Assembly: GCA_035610835.1 (NCBI GenBank) | Contig: CM069449.1 | Span: 39,353,098 to 39,417,097, forward strand | DNA: 64,000 nucleotides | From: Ophiura sarsii | Taxonomy: Eukaryota; Echinodermata; Ophiuroidea; Amphilepidida; Ophiuridae | Direction: 5' to 3' | Shown: positions 1-11,465 of the stretch, one piece after another | Position numbering within the stretch: the first letter of the stretch is position 1 | Layout: every line of letters starts with the position of its first letter | Program-made: the position numbers and the translations under genes | The notes under the pieces: model-generated | What the model saw: only the letters and a program-made list of their open reading frames with translations | Database searches by the model: none | Told to the model about the DNA's origin: nothing

Positions 1-3000
1 GAAAATCACGTTTTGACCCCTAGTGACCCCTGTGTGACCTTTGACCCCTTATGCTTTACAACCTGAGTAGTGGTGCACATAAGGGTTCTCATGACCAAAT
101 ATGGTCAAATTCGGGTCAATGGTTACGGAGCTATAGGTCCCATGGCTGAAGAAAGAAGAAAGAACTAGAGATAATTGTGATCATAGATCACGGATATTAG
201 TCGAGGGCGTGTTGACCTTTGACCTGCTGATGACATTATGCTCTTATTTGAATGGAACCTTGAGACCATTTTTGCCCCCCTAGTGACCTTTTCTTGACCT
301 TTGACCCTAACTTTATGATTGACTTTTGTTCTGGTCTCATCAATGCCCACAAAATAAAACAAATCCGGTCAAAATCGGAGCATGTCTTACATTTTCCCCT
401 GTTTAGGTCAATGACCCTCTAGTGACCCCATTTGACATGTCACTATTAATCGCTGAACACCCTATATGAACATGGATCCAAGGAATCTTTTGACTAATTC
501 TGACAATCATAGGTCATTTTCTCTCGGACAAGTAGCATTTTGAGTGAATGGAGTGAAAATTTACATTTTGACCCCTAGTGACCTTTTCTTGACCTTTGAC
601 CTTAACAATATAATTGACTTTTGTTCTTGTCTCATCAATGCGCACAAAGTGAGATATAACCGGTCAATATCGGAGCATGTCTTACATTTTATCCCTGTTT
701 AGGTCAATGACCTCTAGTGACCCCATTTGACATGTCACTTTTAATCGCTGAACACCCTATATGAACATTGATCCAAGGAATCTTTTGACCAATTCTGAGT
801 ATCATCAGTTATTTTCCCTCGGACAAGTAGGGTTTTGAGTGAATGGAGAAAAATTTACATTTTGACCCCTACTGACCCCAAATATTTTTTGATTTTAAAA
901 ACCGAACTATTGTACATGCGTACGGTCAAAAGGAACATGTTGACCAATTCTGACGATCCTAGGTCATTTCACTAAATTGCAAATGTGTTTTTAGTGAAAA
1001 TCACGTTTTGATCCCTAATGACCCCTGTGTGACCTTTGACCCCTTATGCTTTACAACCTGAGTAGTGGTGCACATAAGGGTTCTTATGACAAAATATGGT
1101 TAAATTCGGGTCAATGGTTACGGAGCTATAGGTCCCATGGCTGAAGAAAGAAGAAGAAGAAAGAACTAGAGATAATTGTGATCATAGATCACGGATATTA
1201 GTCGAGGGCGTGTTGACCTTTGACCTGCTGATGACAGTATGCTCTTATTTGAATGGAACCTTGAGACCATTTTTTTCCTCTCAGACAAGTAGCATTTTGA
1301 GTGAATGGAGTGAAAATTTACATTTTGACCCCTAGTGACCTTTTTTTGACCTTTGACCCTAATTTCATGATTGACTTTTGTTCTTGTCTCATCAATGCCT
1401 ACAAAATAAAACAAATCCGGTCAAAATCGGAGCTTGTCTTACATTTTCCCCTTGTTTAGGTCAATGACCCCTAGTGACCCCATTTGACATGTCACTTTTA
1501 ATCGCTGAACACCCTATATGAACATTGATCCAAGGAATCTTTTGACTAATTCTAACAATCATAGGTCATTTCCTCTCGGACAAGTAGCATTTTGAGTGAA
1601 TGGAGTGAAAATTTACATTTTGACCCCTAGTGACATTTTCTTGACCTTTGACCTTAACAATATAATTGACTTTTGTTCTTGTCTCATCAATACCTACAAA
1701 ATGAGATATGACCGGTCAATATCGGAGCATGTCTCACATTTATCCCTGTTTAGGTCAATGACTTCTAGTGACCCCATTTGACATGTCACTTTTAATCGCT
1801 GAACACCCTATATGAACATTGATCCAAGGAATCTTTTGACCAATTCTGAGTATCATCAGTTATTTTCCCTCGGACAAGTAGGGTTTTGAGTGAATGGAGA
1901 AAAATTTACATTTTGACCCCTACTGACCCCAAATATTTTTTGATTTTAAAAACCGAACTATTGTACATGCGTACGGTCAAAAAGGACATGTTGACCAATT
2001 CTGAAGATCCTAGGTCATTTCACTAAATTGCAAATGCGTTTTCAGTGAAAATCACATTTTGACCCCTAGTGACCCCTGTGTGACCTTTGACCCCTTATGC
2101 TTTACAACCTGAGTAGTGGTGCACATAACGGTTCTTATGACCAAATATGGTCAAATTCGGGTTAATGGTTACGGAGCTATAGGTCCCATGGCTGAAGAAA
2201 GAAGAAACAGGTAGAATACAGTATATTAGTCGTTTCTCGACTAATATAATAAGAACTAGAGATAATTGTGATCATAGATCACGGATATTAGTCGAGGGCG
2301 TGTTGACCTTTGACCTGCTGATGACAGTATGCTCTTATTTGAATATAACCTTGAGACCATTTTGCCAATCATCAAGCATTTCCTCTCAGACAAGTAGCAT
2401 TTTGAGTGAATGGAGTGAAAATTTACATTTTGACCCCTAGTGACCTTAACAATATGATTGACTTTTGTTCTTGTCTCATCAATGCCCACAAAATAAAAGA
2501 AACCCGGTCAAAATCGGAGCATGTCTTACATTTTACCCCTGTTTAGGTCAATGACCCCTAGTGACCCCATTTGACATGTCACTTTTAATCGCTGAACACC
2601 CTATATGAACATTGATCCAAGGAATCTTTTGACAAATTCTGACAATCATAGGTCATTTCCTCTCGGACAAGTAGCATTTTGAGTGAATGGAGTGAAAATT
2701 TACATTTTGACCCCTAGTGACCTTTTTTTGACCTTTGACCTTAACAATATGATTGACTTTTGTTCTCGTCTCATCAATGCCCACAAAATAAAAGAAACCC
2801 GGTCAAAATCGGAGCATGTCTTACATTTTACCCTTGTTTAGGTCAATGACCCCTAATGACCCCATTTGACATGTCACTTTTAATCGCTGAACACCCTATA
2901 TGAACATTGATCCAAGGAATCTTTTGACCAATTCTGAGTATCATCAGTCATTTTCCCTCGGACAAGTAGGGTTTTGAGTGAATGAAGAAAATTTTACATT

Positions 3001-3720
3001 TTGACCCCTAGTGACCCCAAATATATTTTTATTTTAAAAACCTAACTATTGTACATGCGTACGGTCAAAAGGAATATGTTGACCAATTCTGACGATTCTA
3101 GGTCATTTCACTAAATTGCAAATGCGTTTTTAGTGAAAATCACGTTTTGACCCCTAGTGACCTTTTTTTGACCTCTGACCCAAAACTTGTAATTGTCTTT
3201 TTTGCTTGGCTGATCAATGCGCACAAGGAAAAAGTAGTCCCGTCAAAATCGGAGCATGTCTTAAGATTTTCACCTGTATAGTTCAATGACCTCGTGTTAC
3301 CTCGTGTGACATGTCACTTTTAGTGGAGAAGGACCCTATATGGACATGGATAAGAGGAATCTTTTGACTAAATCTGACAATCATAGGTCATTATCTCTTG
3401 GACAAGTAGTATTTTGAGTGCGAGGAGTAAAAATTTACATTTTGACCCCTACTGACCCCAAATATTTTTTGATTTTAAAGAACCGACCTATTATACATGC
3501 GTACCGTCTAAAGGAACATGTTGACCAATTCTCAGCATCCTCTGTCATTTCGCTAAGTAGCAAGGACGTTTTAAGTGAAAATCGCGTTTGACCCCTGTGT
3601 GACCTATGACCTCTTGTGCTTTGTAACCTGAGTAGTGGTGCACCTAAGGGTACTTGTGACCAAGTTTGGTCAAAATAGGCCCAACGGTTACGGCGCAGTA
3701 GGTCCGAGGATAGAAGAAGA
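1..3720. repeat. Nested tandem array, ~1.0-1.09 kb unit
   Basis: The phrase GAAAATCACGTTTTGA that opens the window returns at 996, 2047 and 3135 and, degraded, at 3577, giving units of 995, 1051 and 1088 bases and a shorter last one. Inside each unit are further ~500-base sub-repeats, recognised by ATCGCTGAACACCCTATATG and by TGACCCCTAGTGACC. Short open frames on both strands are by-products of the repeat: homologous frames differ by indels and stops. The array starts before the window edge. It is rich in TGACC half-sites (see findings). Satellite-like, no gene. Confidence 0.9.
2222..2248. repeat. Hairpin insert within the ~1 kb array
   Basis: TATATTAGTCG, loop TTTCT, then CGACTAATATA: a perfect 11-bp stem. 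It occurs here inside unit 3 of the large array and four more times at 3737-3927. Units 1 and 2 lack it at the equivalent place, so it was gained or lost within the array. Confidence 0.8.
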
Positions 3721-3721
3721 A

Positions 3722-3930
3722 ACAGTAGGAATACAGTATATTAGTCGTTTCTCGACTAATATAAGAAAGAAAGAAAGAAAGAAACAGGACAAATACAGTA
3801 TATTAGTCGTTTCTCGACTAATATAAAGAAGAAACAGGTAGAATACAGTATATTAGTCGTTTCTCGACTAATATAAGAAGAAGAAACAGGTAGAATACAG
3901 TATATTAGTCGTTTCTCGACTAATATAAGA
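3722..3930. repeat. Tandem hairpin repeat, four copies
   Basis: Four copies of a ~50-60 base unit, each carrying the same perfect 11-bp stem (TATATTAGTCG / CGACTAATATA, loop TTTCT) at 3737-3763, 3799-3825, 3849-3875 and 3901-3927. Copies are separated by AAGAAACAGGTAGAATACAG spacers, one of which carries a GAAA microsatellite. A fifth copy sits at 2222-2248. Confidence 0.85.
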
Positions 3931-4035
3931 AACGGCACAGATAGAGTACCTCGATTTTTGAAAAATCAAGGTAAAAAAGTGGGGCGGCCATTAATGTTGA
4001 AAACTGTAAAGGTAATTGAGCTGGTACCATATAAG

Positions 4036-5047
4036 CAGTGGCGTAGCCAGGTATTTCATATTGGGGGCGAAAAATGAAAGTGAACCGACAGTGCAGTGGC
4101 GTAGCTAGGATTTCTTTCAGGGACGGCAAGATTTCTTAAATTTTCGTAAAAGGTTGCCCCACATTTTTCCAGTCACCTTGTGTAAGTGGTGGTGGTGGTG
4201 GTGGGGGGGAGGGGGGGGGGGGGGGGGGGGGGTGGTCAGGTTCAAAAATTTCGCACGGTCAAATAAATCCCACAATCCAAAAAAACCCACAGTCAGCAAC
4301 TAATGGCCAATCCTCCGGGTTTTCATCAGTTTTTCCTATCACATTTTTCTTTATTTAGCCCACTGCTGCATAAATTTGTAGAGAACAAGTACCATTTTGC
4401 AGACTATTTTACTATTTTGAGTTACATCACCCCGGGCCCCCACACACATGTTTTTACCAAAACCGCGCGCAAAAAGCAGGTATTCAAAAACCCAAAAGTG
4501 CCAATCACGATCGACAGTTTCGAGTCTCAACCGACACGACTCTAATATTGGGGGCGAGGATTTCTTTCAGGGACGGCAAGATTTCTTAAATTTTCGTAAA
4601 AGGTTGCCCCACATTTTTCCAGTCACCTTGTGTAAGTGGTGGTGGTGGTGGTGGGGGGGAGGGGGGGGGGGGGGGGGGGGTGGTCAGGTTCAAAAATTTC
4701 GCACGGTCAAATAAATCCCACAATCCAAAAAAACCCACAGTCAGCAACTAATGGCCAATCCTCCGGGTTTTCATCAGTTTTTCCTATCACATTTTTCTTT
4801 ATTTAGCCCACTGCTGCATAAATTTGTAGAGAACAAGTACCATTTTGCAGACTATTTTACTATTTTGAGTTACATCACCCCGGGCCCCCACACACATGTT
4901 TTTACCAAAACCGCGCGCAAAAAGCAGGTATTCAAAAACCCAAAAGTGCCAATCACGATCGACAGTTTCGAGTCTCAACCGACACGACTCTAATATTGGG
5001 GGCGACCCCCCTGCCCCCCCCCCCCCCCCCCTCTGGCTACGCCACTG
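4036..5047. mobile_element. hAT-like non-autonomous element
   Basis: It begins CAGTGGCGTAGCCAGG and ends GGCTACGCCACTG, an inverted repeat. The 8 bases before it (CATATAAG, 4028-4035) nearly match the 8 after it (CATCTAAG, 5048-5055); 8-bp target duplications are typical of hAT transposons. A second CAGTGGCGTAGCTAGG start at 4094 suggests nesting. The interior is a near-perfect tandem duplication of 448 bases (4109-4556 and 4557-5004), including long G tracts. It encodes no transposase. The two identical 80-aa frames at 4303 and 4751 simply reflect the duplication. Confidence 0.8.
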
Positions 5048-5055
5048 CATCTAAG

Positions 5056-5700
5056 CGGTGCGCAGCACCGCCCTCCAAGTTATGTTCGGACAGGGGTGTC
5101 TGAGGGGAGCTGTGGCCCCCTCAGAAGTATATTTCTTTCAGTTTTCGAACTCATTTGGTAAAATGTTATCGAAAAGCCACCTCTTCATTTCCAATAAATA
5201 TTTTGTTTTTTATCAATGCACGAAAGAAGTTGAGCATAACTGATATATTCTTGATTTAAGTGTACATGGTTTAATAGGTCGAACAGGGGGGAGTCTGAGG
5301 GGTGATGTGCCCCCCTCAGAATTCCATTTTTTTTTAAATTTTCGAACCCATTTGGAGCGATTTGGTGTGTACTTTTGACCAATATTTTATCGAAAAGCCA
5401 CCTCTTCATTTCCAATAAATATTGTGTTTTTTATCAATGCACGAAAGAAGTTGAGCATAACTGATATATGCTTGATTTAAGTATACATGGTTTAAAAGCC
5501 CGAACAGGGGGAAGGCCCCCTCAGAATTGGATTTTTTTTCAATTTTCGAACCCATTTGGTGCGATTTGGGGTGTACTTTTGACCAATATTTATTTTATTG
5601 AAAAGCAATCCCTTTCCCCCGTTTCTTCTCTTTTCTTCTTCATTTTTTGTTTCTTTGCAAAAAAAGTGGGGCGGTCGTGGCCGCCCTGTACAATACACCA
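5056..5700. repeat. ~224-bp tandem repeat, about three copies
   Basis: The segment TCAATGCACGAAAGAAGTTG recurs at about 5213 and 5437. The surrounding text (GCCCCCTCAGAA, TTTTCGAACCCATTTGG, GAAAAGCCACCTCTTCATTT) is repeated three times, the third copy diverging after 5590. Open frames crossing it on both strands are not conserved between copies. Confidence 0.75.
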
Positions 5701-6254
5701 AATTTTAAATAACACATTAACTCGAACCCATGTGTTTGATTGACAGCAAGCACCTATTTTCAAATCAATATTATTTTAACGCATTTGGGGATGAGAAAGT
5801 CGTGTTATTATGAATTTTGAGAAGTTGTTTCATGACAGTGCAAAATATCATACTTTTATCAGGGCCGTTTATGAAGTGCGATCTCAATCCGATCTCAAGT
5901 TTGAATAGAAAGTATTCACTTCGCCATCAATATCTCCCATATCCTTCTTTATCTATGTTTAAAGTAACTCTTATTATAAGTACAGGTTTCAAAAACTATG
6001 ATGATTCTGAAAACGCCTTCTTTTCAATGTAAATCAAGAGCTTTTAGACCATAAGCATGGCTCCACGCTTAGCTTTTACAGGTATCTCTCGTTTACATTC
6101 ACGCGGACGCTTAAAAAGTTCCCACATTAGTACCCCAACCCCGTGTTTAAATCTAAAGATCAAAATACACCCATACCACCTTTAATCGACCATTATAAGA
6201 TAATCCTGAATGAGTGCACACGAAATTCATTCCATATCTACTAAGTTTAATATA
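5701..6254. other. AT-rich stretch, nothing recognised
   Basis: No open frame with codon structure, no repeat array and no inverted termini could be recognised here. Confidence 0.5.
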
Positions 6255-6384
6255 GTGTATATTGTCTTCACTTTTTATTTAATTCTAGTAAGTTGACATA
6301 TCAAACTGCCCTCTTCTTTTGCTTTCATGTACAATTGTCATGAAGACTTAAAGATTGAAATAAAATGCAATTGTAATTAACACG
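6255..6384. repeat. Direct repeat, left copy
   Basis: About 130 bases (TTGTCTTCACTTTTTATTTA onward, including TTTCATGTACAATTGTCATGA and an AATAAA-type word) that recur at 6835-6964 with scattered differences. The two copies flank the mariner-type MITE, so this is either an older tandem duplication that the MITE entered or a duplication that captured the MITE. Confidence 0.7.
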
Positions 6385-6400
6385 GTTAATATATATTCTA

Positions 6401-6816
6401 CGAGGGTCATTTTAATAAGTTCTACCTTCTACCAACACTAATACAAATGTCAGTCACATGAGGTTTTTATGGTTTTAGCTCTGAGCCATGGCTACACATT
6501 TATGGTTAATGATAAATGATAATTGATTCTATTTTTTTCTTCTCCTGAGGTGGTCAAAGCCAGAGAGAGATTTTGTCTCTTAGAATTGGCGAAATGATAG
6601 CGCCTCCAATATATGTTGCTGTTTTTTAGCCGTTGTCGTCATAATGAATGAATAATTAGTTCACTTTCCCCCTAGAAAAGTATAATAAGCAATCTGACCA
6701 ATTTATCTGTAGCTGAGATTCAGAGCTATTAAATTAATTGTGGAATATTTCAAAAGACTGGCTTATATAATAGCAAAGTTATGTAGTAGGAGGTAGAAAT
6801 TATTGAATGATCCTTG
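6401..6816. mobile_element. Mariner-type MITE
   Basis: The left end CGAGGGTCATTTTAATAAG after a TA matches the reverse complement of the right end at 6816 (CAAGGATCATTCAATAATTT), and both continue into TTCTACC. Internal text at 6551-6575 (GTGGTCAAAGCCAGAGAGAG) resembles the second family member at 28215, where GGTCAAAGTTAAAGAGAGAC reads like the start of a mariner transposase. About 416 bases, no intact transposase. A third relic lies at 37156. Confidence 0.7.
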
Positions 6817-6834
6817 TTATTCAGACATTTCATA

Positions 6835-6964
6835 AGTGTAATTGTCTTTACTTCTGATTTTATTCTATCAAGTAGATATATCAAACTGTACACCTCTTTG
6901 ACTTTCATGTACAATTGTCATGAGCACTTGAAAGAATAAAATAAAAAGCAATGGTAATTAAACA
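6835..6964. repeat. Direct repeat, right copy
   Basis: Second copy of the ~130-base segment at 6255-6384, sharing TTTCATGTACAATTGTCATGA and the trailing AATAAA-rich text. Confidence 0.7.
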
Positions 6965-7289
6965 TTACTTTTTTTAATACATTAATTTTTTACTCTAAAA
7001 TGACAGATTGTTAAAACTTGGAATCTTTGAATATTTAAATATACATGTAGTATAATATTAATAGGCCTAATACCAAACATTTAAAAGGCCAGCAAGTACA
7101 AAGTGTACACGGTCTTATACGTAGGGGTCGATATTAAAATAAATATAGTCCATATTTCAAAGGAAAGGAAGTCCTTTTTAAACTCCCGAGAATGCTGATA
7201 TTCGAGGAACCAGGGTTGACAACTCCAAATAGTTTCATTTTCAGTATTCATGGCCACGTTCAGTATTCATGGCCGTTCAGTCAACAATG

Positions 7290-7470
7290 AGGCGAAGGGG
7301 TGCGTCATTATGGTCCGTCAGCAGAATACACCCGATGGTGCGTCAAAAAAGTGACTGGGGTGGGGTAATGGTATGGCAAAGGTCCGTCACTTTTGTGACC
7401 CAGGGTGCGTCTTTGGTACATGAGCAAGTGACGCACCATTCCTGGGGGTCGTATAGTGCGTCTTACAATT
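7290..7470. repeat. GGTGCGTC / GGTCCGTC word cluster
   Basis: Seven occurrences of GGTSCGTC-like words or the reverse GACGCACC lie within about 180 bases, two of them followed by a mirror GTGAC that could form small hairpins (GTCACTTTTGTGAC). No family recognised. The open frames crossing it look incidental. Confidence 0.5.
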
Positions 7471-8049
7471 GATAAGTGTATTATCTCTTCACATACATAA
7501 TTATTATTTTCATACATACAATTTTACATCTTTATAATTTTCAATATTTTCACAATATTTCCCCATAATATTCATATAACATGATTTTCAATATTTGTAC
7601 ATGTTTTCAATATTTTAATATTACATGTTTTCATTATTTTCACATATTAGGACTACTCATATTACATAATTATGTTTTCATAATTTTCCAAAATTTTCAT
7701 ATTTGATTTTTAGATAAATATCAAATCAAACAATTGAAAAACTACATCGTAGACCTGAGTCTGCGCTCTACATTTCATCACTCATACGCGTACATACATA
7801 ACATATAATTATTGGTTTCATATATAATTGTTCCAATATTATATTACGTCATGTATCCTTTTACACAGTTACTTGTATATTATCTAATTTTGTAAATTCA
7901 TATTTAATTCTAGATTAATATATAATATATAATTATAATATATTGTTGACTTTAGTCCATACACTTTTTATTTTTTTACAATAATAAAAGAAATGTACAA
8001 TATAATCTATTTCATCACATGCGTCATATCATAGTATCATGCTCTTTAC
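7471..8049. other. AT-rich low-complexity stretch
   Basis: Dominated by TTTTCAATATTTTCA-like words and TA dinucleotides, and poor in coding signals. No gene seen. Confidence 0.6.
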
Positions 8050-8469
8050 CTATTTTGTGGATGAGTCGTGGTTCCTAATTTGCTTAATATATCTCCAAAT
8101 CTCGCTCCACTTGAAATTGTTATAATCGAATTTATTTCCCCAAAACAATTCGCAAATTGGTTTTGCATTTATTTTGGCTATCATTGCATTCCGATATATT
8201 TTTGTTGTACACAGTTCTAATGAAGTGGTGTTAACATTATTATACTTGAACGTTATATCATCCGATGTAATACCTGTTCTTTCATTCTTCCACAAAGTAG
8301 GTATTGCCTGTATTACAGCTATGTATTGTATGCAAGCATTGGCTGGATGAAAAAATCTGTCTTTTATTTCATCAAATGTATACATTTCCCCATCGTCTTT
8401 GAATAAGTCTGACACATTAACAAAACATATTTTTATCCATCCCTTAAAGTACATTTGCTCGTAATACAC
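8050..8469 (-). pseudogene. LINE retrotransposon ORF2 C-terminal fragment
   Basis: A 139-codon open frame. Visible blocks are GWIKICFVNVSDLF, YTFDEIKDRF, IQYIAVIQAIPTLWK and FKWSEIWRYIKQIRN. This order (a 'G.k.v.Dl..' block, 'f.e.k..f', 'Y..l..aIP..Wk', then 'W..iW') is typical of the region downstream of the reverse transcriptase domain in LINE polyproteins. No polymerase domain is present, so it is a truncated, dead copy. The fragment at 35792-36223 carries the next part of the same kind of protein, including its cysteine-rich tail, so both probably derive from one LINE family. Family assignment is from memory of motif order only. Confidence 0.7.
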
Positions 8470-8761
8470 TCATTATTCCATATTATTTAATTATCCCAGT
8501 TTTCTATTTCGTTTATAGTTTCAGTATATTTAGTTTTAAGCCAAACTTTGATCAGGTTGTGGTAAAAGGATGGTATTTATTTTATAATACCCTTTACAGA
8601 TTTATTTATAGTTTCAAAACTACAATTTCATTTGAAGATACTTAAGTCTTAAGCATGTCTTTTTCAATAAAGAAATAAGAATATTTTTCCACGTATTGAT
8701 TTCTGGATCTGCGATCTTTTTGATCTTTTTTTCAACTTTAGTGAATCCAAAAAAAGTTGAG
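8470..8761. other. AT-rich stretch before assembly gap
   Basis: Only AT-rich text up to the N block; no gene or repeat recognised. Confidence 0.5.
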
Positions 8762-8861
8762 NNNNNNNNNNNNNNNNNNNNNNNNNNNNNNNNNNNNNNN
8801 NNNNNNNNNNNNNNNNNNNNNNNNNNNNNNNNNNNNNNNNNNNNNNNNNNNNNNNNNNNNN
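8762..8861. other. Assembly gap (100 N)
   Basis: Exactly 100 N, the usual placeholder for a gap of unknown size. Open frames drawn through it are meaningless. It sits at the degraded left edge of the 137-bp array, so collapsed array copies may be missing here. Confidence 0.98.
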
Positions 8862-8869
8862 CTGGTAAT

Positions 8870-11465
8870 TATGTATCCTAACGTGTTATAGTTCCAATGC
8901 AAAATGCTTAATCCATGTACTTTTTCTGCTGAATAAATTAGTTGGGGATTTGGGCCTTTATTGTGGCTCTTGTATGGGGCCCTGTACAGGTGAATGTTGC
9001 TATATTTTGAAAATAAATGGAAAGGATTTATTTTATGAAGCAGCCCTACTTCCAATAGTTGCATATTTTTATTTTGTTTGCATACGGTTGTAAATCTCTC
9101 TCTCTCTCTCTCCCATGTCTGTATTTATTTATTGTCTCTTTGTTAACGCGTCACATTTTATTGTCTTCATAATTATAATTTTGTGTTAACATATATTTTT
9201 GTATGAAATGATTAGTATGTTGCAAAAACTCATAACAAAGCTGCTGCCATATGTATTTTTGTATATCATAACTGCAATAGTTCAAATACAAAAAGATTAA
9301 TCCATGTGCCCACTTAGGCTGAATAAATTAGTCGGGGCCTTTCAGGGCTACTGTTTCGGGCCTCATACGTAAAAGGCGCTGGTTGTTGATATATATGTAT
9401 GGGGCCTGTCCTATTCTAATCAAAACTTCTTTTTGCTGAATATATCAGTGGGGGCATGTGCGTCCTTTGGGGCTACCGTCTGGAGCCCGCCTATCATGTA
9501 ATAGTTCAAATCTACAAAGATTCATCACGTATCTATTGGGCTGAATAAATCAGGATGATGGCTTTTTGGGCTACTTTCTGGGGCCCCATACAGGAAAAAG
9601 TTGCTGTTATTGGTATTCTTTTGTATATCCTAACATATGTATTTTACATCTCTTTTAACAGATTTATCATGTATCTCTTTGGCTGAATAAATGAGTTGGG
9701 CCTGTGGGGTCTGTACAGGCAAATGAGTTGGGACATGTGGGGCCCTTTGGGACGGGCTACTGTCTGGAGCCCGATACAAACAAAAGATTGCTGTCAGTGT
9801 CATTTTTTGTATCCTTACATGTAATACTAATACTATTAGTAATTTACTATTCAAAAAGATTCATCATGTACCTCTTTGGCTGAATAAATCAGTTGGGGCA
9901 TGTGGGGCCCTTTGGTGCTACTGTCTGGGGCCACACACAGGCAAAAGTTGCTGCCATTGCTATTTTTGTATATCCTTTCATATAATAGTTCCAATGCAAA
10001 AAGATTCATCCATGTACCTCTTCGGCTGAATAAATCAGTTGGGGATGTGGGGCCACTGTCTGGGCCCCATACAGGCAAAAGTTGCTGTCATTGGTGTTTT
10101 TGTATATCCTATCATGTTATACTTCCTATTCAAATAGATTTGTTCATGTATTTCTTTGGCTGAATAAATCAGCTGGGGACTTGGGGCTACTGTCTGGGGT
10201 CACGTACTGCCAAAAGTTGCTGTCATTGGTATTATTATATATCCTAACATGAAATAGTGCCAATTCAAAAATATTCATGATGAACTTCTTCGTCTGAATC
10301 AATCAGTTGGGGCCTTTGGGACTACTGTCTGGGGTTCCGTACAGGCAAAAGTTGCTGTCGATGGAATTTTGTATATCCTATCATGCGATAGTTCAAATAA
10401 AATAGATCCATCTATGTATACCTCTTCGGTGATTTAAACCACTATTGGGGGGCCCTTTGGTGTACTGTCTGGGGCCCCGTACAGGTAAAAGTTGCTGTCA
10501 TTGGTATTTTTGTATATCATATCATGCACTAGTCTCAAATCAAAAAGATTCCTCCATGTACCTCTTCGGCTGAATAAATCAGTTGGGCCTTTTGGGGCTA
10601 CTGTCTGGGGCCCCGTACAGGCAAAAGTTGCTGTCATTGTATGTTTTGTATATCCTATCATGCACTAGTTCCAAATCAAAAATATTTCATCTATGTACCT
10701 CTTCGGCTGAATAAATCAGTTGGGCCCTTTGGGGCTACTGTCTGGGGCCCCGTACAGGCAAAAGTTGCTGTCATTGGTATTTTTGTATACCCCAATGTGA
10801 ATAGTTCCAATGCAAAAAAGTTTCATCCATATACCTCTTCGGCTGATTAAAACCATATTTGTGGGCCCTTTGGGGCTACTGTCTGGGGCCCCGTACAGGC
10901 AAAAGTTGCTGTCATTGGTATTTTTGTATATCATATCATGCACTAGTTCCAAATCAAAAAGATTCATCCATGTACCTCTTCGGCTGAATAAATCAGTTGG
11001 GCCCTTTGGGGCTACTGTCTGGGGCCCCGTACAGGCAAAAGTTGCTGTCATTGGTATTTTTGTATATCCTATCATGCACTAGTTCCAAATCAAAAAGATT
11101 CATCCATGTACCTCTTCGGCTGAATAATCAGTTGGGCCTTTGGGGCTACTGTCTGGGGCCCCGTACAGGCAAAAGTTGCTGTCATTTGTATTTTTGTATA
11201 CCCCAATGTGTAATAGTTCCAATGCAAAAAGTTTCATCCATGTACCTCTTCGGCTGATTAAAACCATATTTGGGGGCCCTTTGGGGCTACTGTCTGGGGC
11301 CCCGTACAGGCAAAAGTTGCTGTCATTGCTACCCGTTGTTACAAGTACCCTCTAAGGAATCATATCCAACCAGTTTTGTCCATGTACCTCTTCGGCTGAT
11401 TAAACACATTTTTCGGCCCCTATATCGTGACACCCAGGGCCCCCGTACAGGGATGCGACCCGGGC
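8870..11465. repeat. ~137-bp tandem array, about 17 copies
   Basis: The unit contains CCTCTTCGGCTGAATAAATC, TTTGGGGCTACTGTCTGGGG, CCCCGTACAGGCAAAAGTTG and TATTTTTGTATATCCTATCA. The CAAAAGTTGCTG word recurs at roughly 9938, 10071, 10209, 10342, 10481, 10617, 10755, 10896, 11033, 11166 and 11306, so spacing is 133-141. Copies at 10.4-11.3 kb are nearly identical, while those left of 9.6 kb and right of 11.33 kb decay, the usual pattern of unequal exchange. Because the spacing is not a multiple of three, the long frames on both strands are not a protein repeat. Confidence 0.92.
9095..9112. repeat. (TC)n microsatellite
   Basis: A run of about nine TC dinucleotides within a degraded part of the 137-bp array. 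Confidence 0.8.

Noticed and set aside
4303..4993. Two identical 80-codon frames (MANPPGFHQ...)
   Set aside because: They are duplicate halves of a hAT-like element with no domain; identity comes from the 448-bp duplication.
9851..11257. Long overlapping frames on both strands repeating phrases such as GLLSGAPYRQKLLS or GAPDSSPKGP
   Set aside because: They follow the 137-bp tandem repeat, whose unit length varies between 133 and 141 bases, so the frame is not preserved. They read on both strands alike.
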